From assembly GCA_016201805.1 (NCBI GenBank), contig JACQCB010000166.1, forward strand, positions 1-6,582: a stretch of 6,582 nt of DNA. The letters run 5' to 3'. This document shows, one piece after another, positions 6,336 through 6,582 of this stretch. The DNA is from Nitrospirota bacterium. GTDB taxonomy: Bacteria; Nitrospirota; Nitrospiria; Nitrospirales; Nitrospiraceae. Made by a program: the position numbers and the translations under genes. The notes beneath the pieces were generated by a model. The model had not been told where the DNA came from. It saw nothing but the letters and a program-made list of their open reading frames with translations, and ran no database searches. Within the stretch, counting starts at the first letter, position 1. Each line of letters starts with the position of its first letter.

Positions 6336-6582
6336 CGGGCATGGGCGTCGATCGAACGAGAGAAAGAACGGGCCGCTCGGACCTGCGGGCGATCTTCGCC
6401 GTCGTGCTTTTAACCAGCGTCTTCCCGGTCGATTTGGTGCCGGGTTCTCCTCACGACCTCCGAGGGACTGCCGGGCAGTTCAGCGGCAAGCAGGGGCAGG
6501 TCTTGGTGGTGACGGTGCCGGCCAAGGGGCCGGACCCCGAGGTCAGCGGGCGTTTTCTGGGCCGCCGCATTCCATTTTTTCA
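6332..6582 (+). CDS. Exported protein, probable M23-type peptidase N-terminus (partial)
   Basis: An open frame starts with ATG overlapping the pafA TGA (ATGA) and stays open for 83 codons to the window edge, so the 3' end is missing. The N-terminus is Arg-rich (residues 8-19) and is followed by a hydrophobic stretch, about 20-31 (AIFAVVLLTSVF), consistent with a signal peptide or membrane anchor. After it comes a short segment with beta-like character, GQVLVVTVPAKGPDPEVSGR, then FLGRRIPFF. This resembles, from memory, the region that precedes the LytM/M23 metallopeptidase domain in secreted bacterial endopeptidases. The catalytic HxH and HxxxD motifs would lie beyond the window, so the M23 assignment is inference. 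An alternative in-frame ATG is at 6341. The overlap suggests translational coupling to pafA. A role with the cytoplasmic proteasome is not implied. Confidence 0.6.
   Translation, partial: MTGMGVDRTRERTGRSDLRAIFAVVLLTSVFPVDLVPGSPHDLRGTAGQFSGKQGQVLVVTVPAKGPDPEVSGRFLGRRIPFF

Overview
The window holds an almost complete bacterial proteasome and pupylation locus. All genes lie on the + strand in one compact, probably operonic array. The order is mpa/ARC (AAA+ proteasomal ATPase), dop (depupylase/Pup deamidase), prcB (20S beta), prcA (20S alpha), pafA (Pup ligase), then the 5' end of an exported protein that runs off the right edge. Gene order and motif identity match the actinobacterial system. 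However, the GC-rich sequence, pafA lying directly behind prcA, and the flanking exported M23-type protein suggest a Gram-negative carrier of the system. My best guess is Nitrospirota (Nitrospira-like). This is an inference from family knowledge, since no taxonomic marker is present.

Layout: 8-1777 Mpa; 23-nt gap; 1801-3282 Dop; 58-nt gap with a strong AAGGAG Shine-Dalgarno; 3341-4168 PrcB (GTG start, 55-residue propeptide ahead of the catalytic Thr); 2-nt gap; 4171-4854 PrcA; 104-nt gap carrying a long imperfect inverted repeat; 4959-6335 PafA; ATGA overlap; 6332-6582 start of a secreted protein, cut by the window end. No stretch over 300 bases lacks a gene. I see no RNA genes, mobile elements or CRISPR.

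How the genes work together: PafA would attach a Pup-like modifier to substrate lysines and Dop would deamidate or remove it. Mpa would bind tagged proteins through its N-terminal coiled coil, unfold them and feed them into the PrcA/PrcB 20S core, docking by its C-terminal GHYF tail in alpha-subunit pockets. Catalytic and docking residues look intact throughout, so the system is probably functional.

The main oddity is that no gene for the modifier (Pup, or UBact in Gram-negatives) is present. The slot between dop and prcB, where pup sits in actinobacteria, is only 58 nt long. The modifier must lie outside the window, most simply just upstream of mpa, or be encoded elsewhere. The second point of interest is the hairpin-forming sequence directly ahead of pafA, which could control expression of the ligase.
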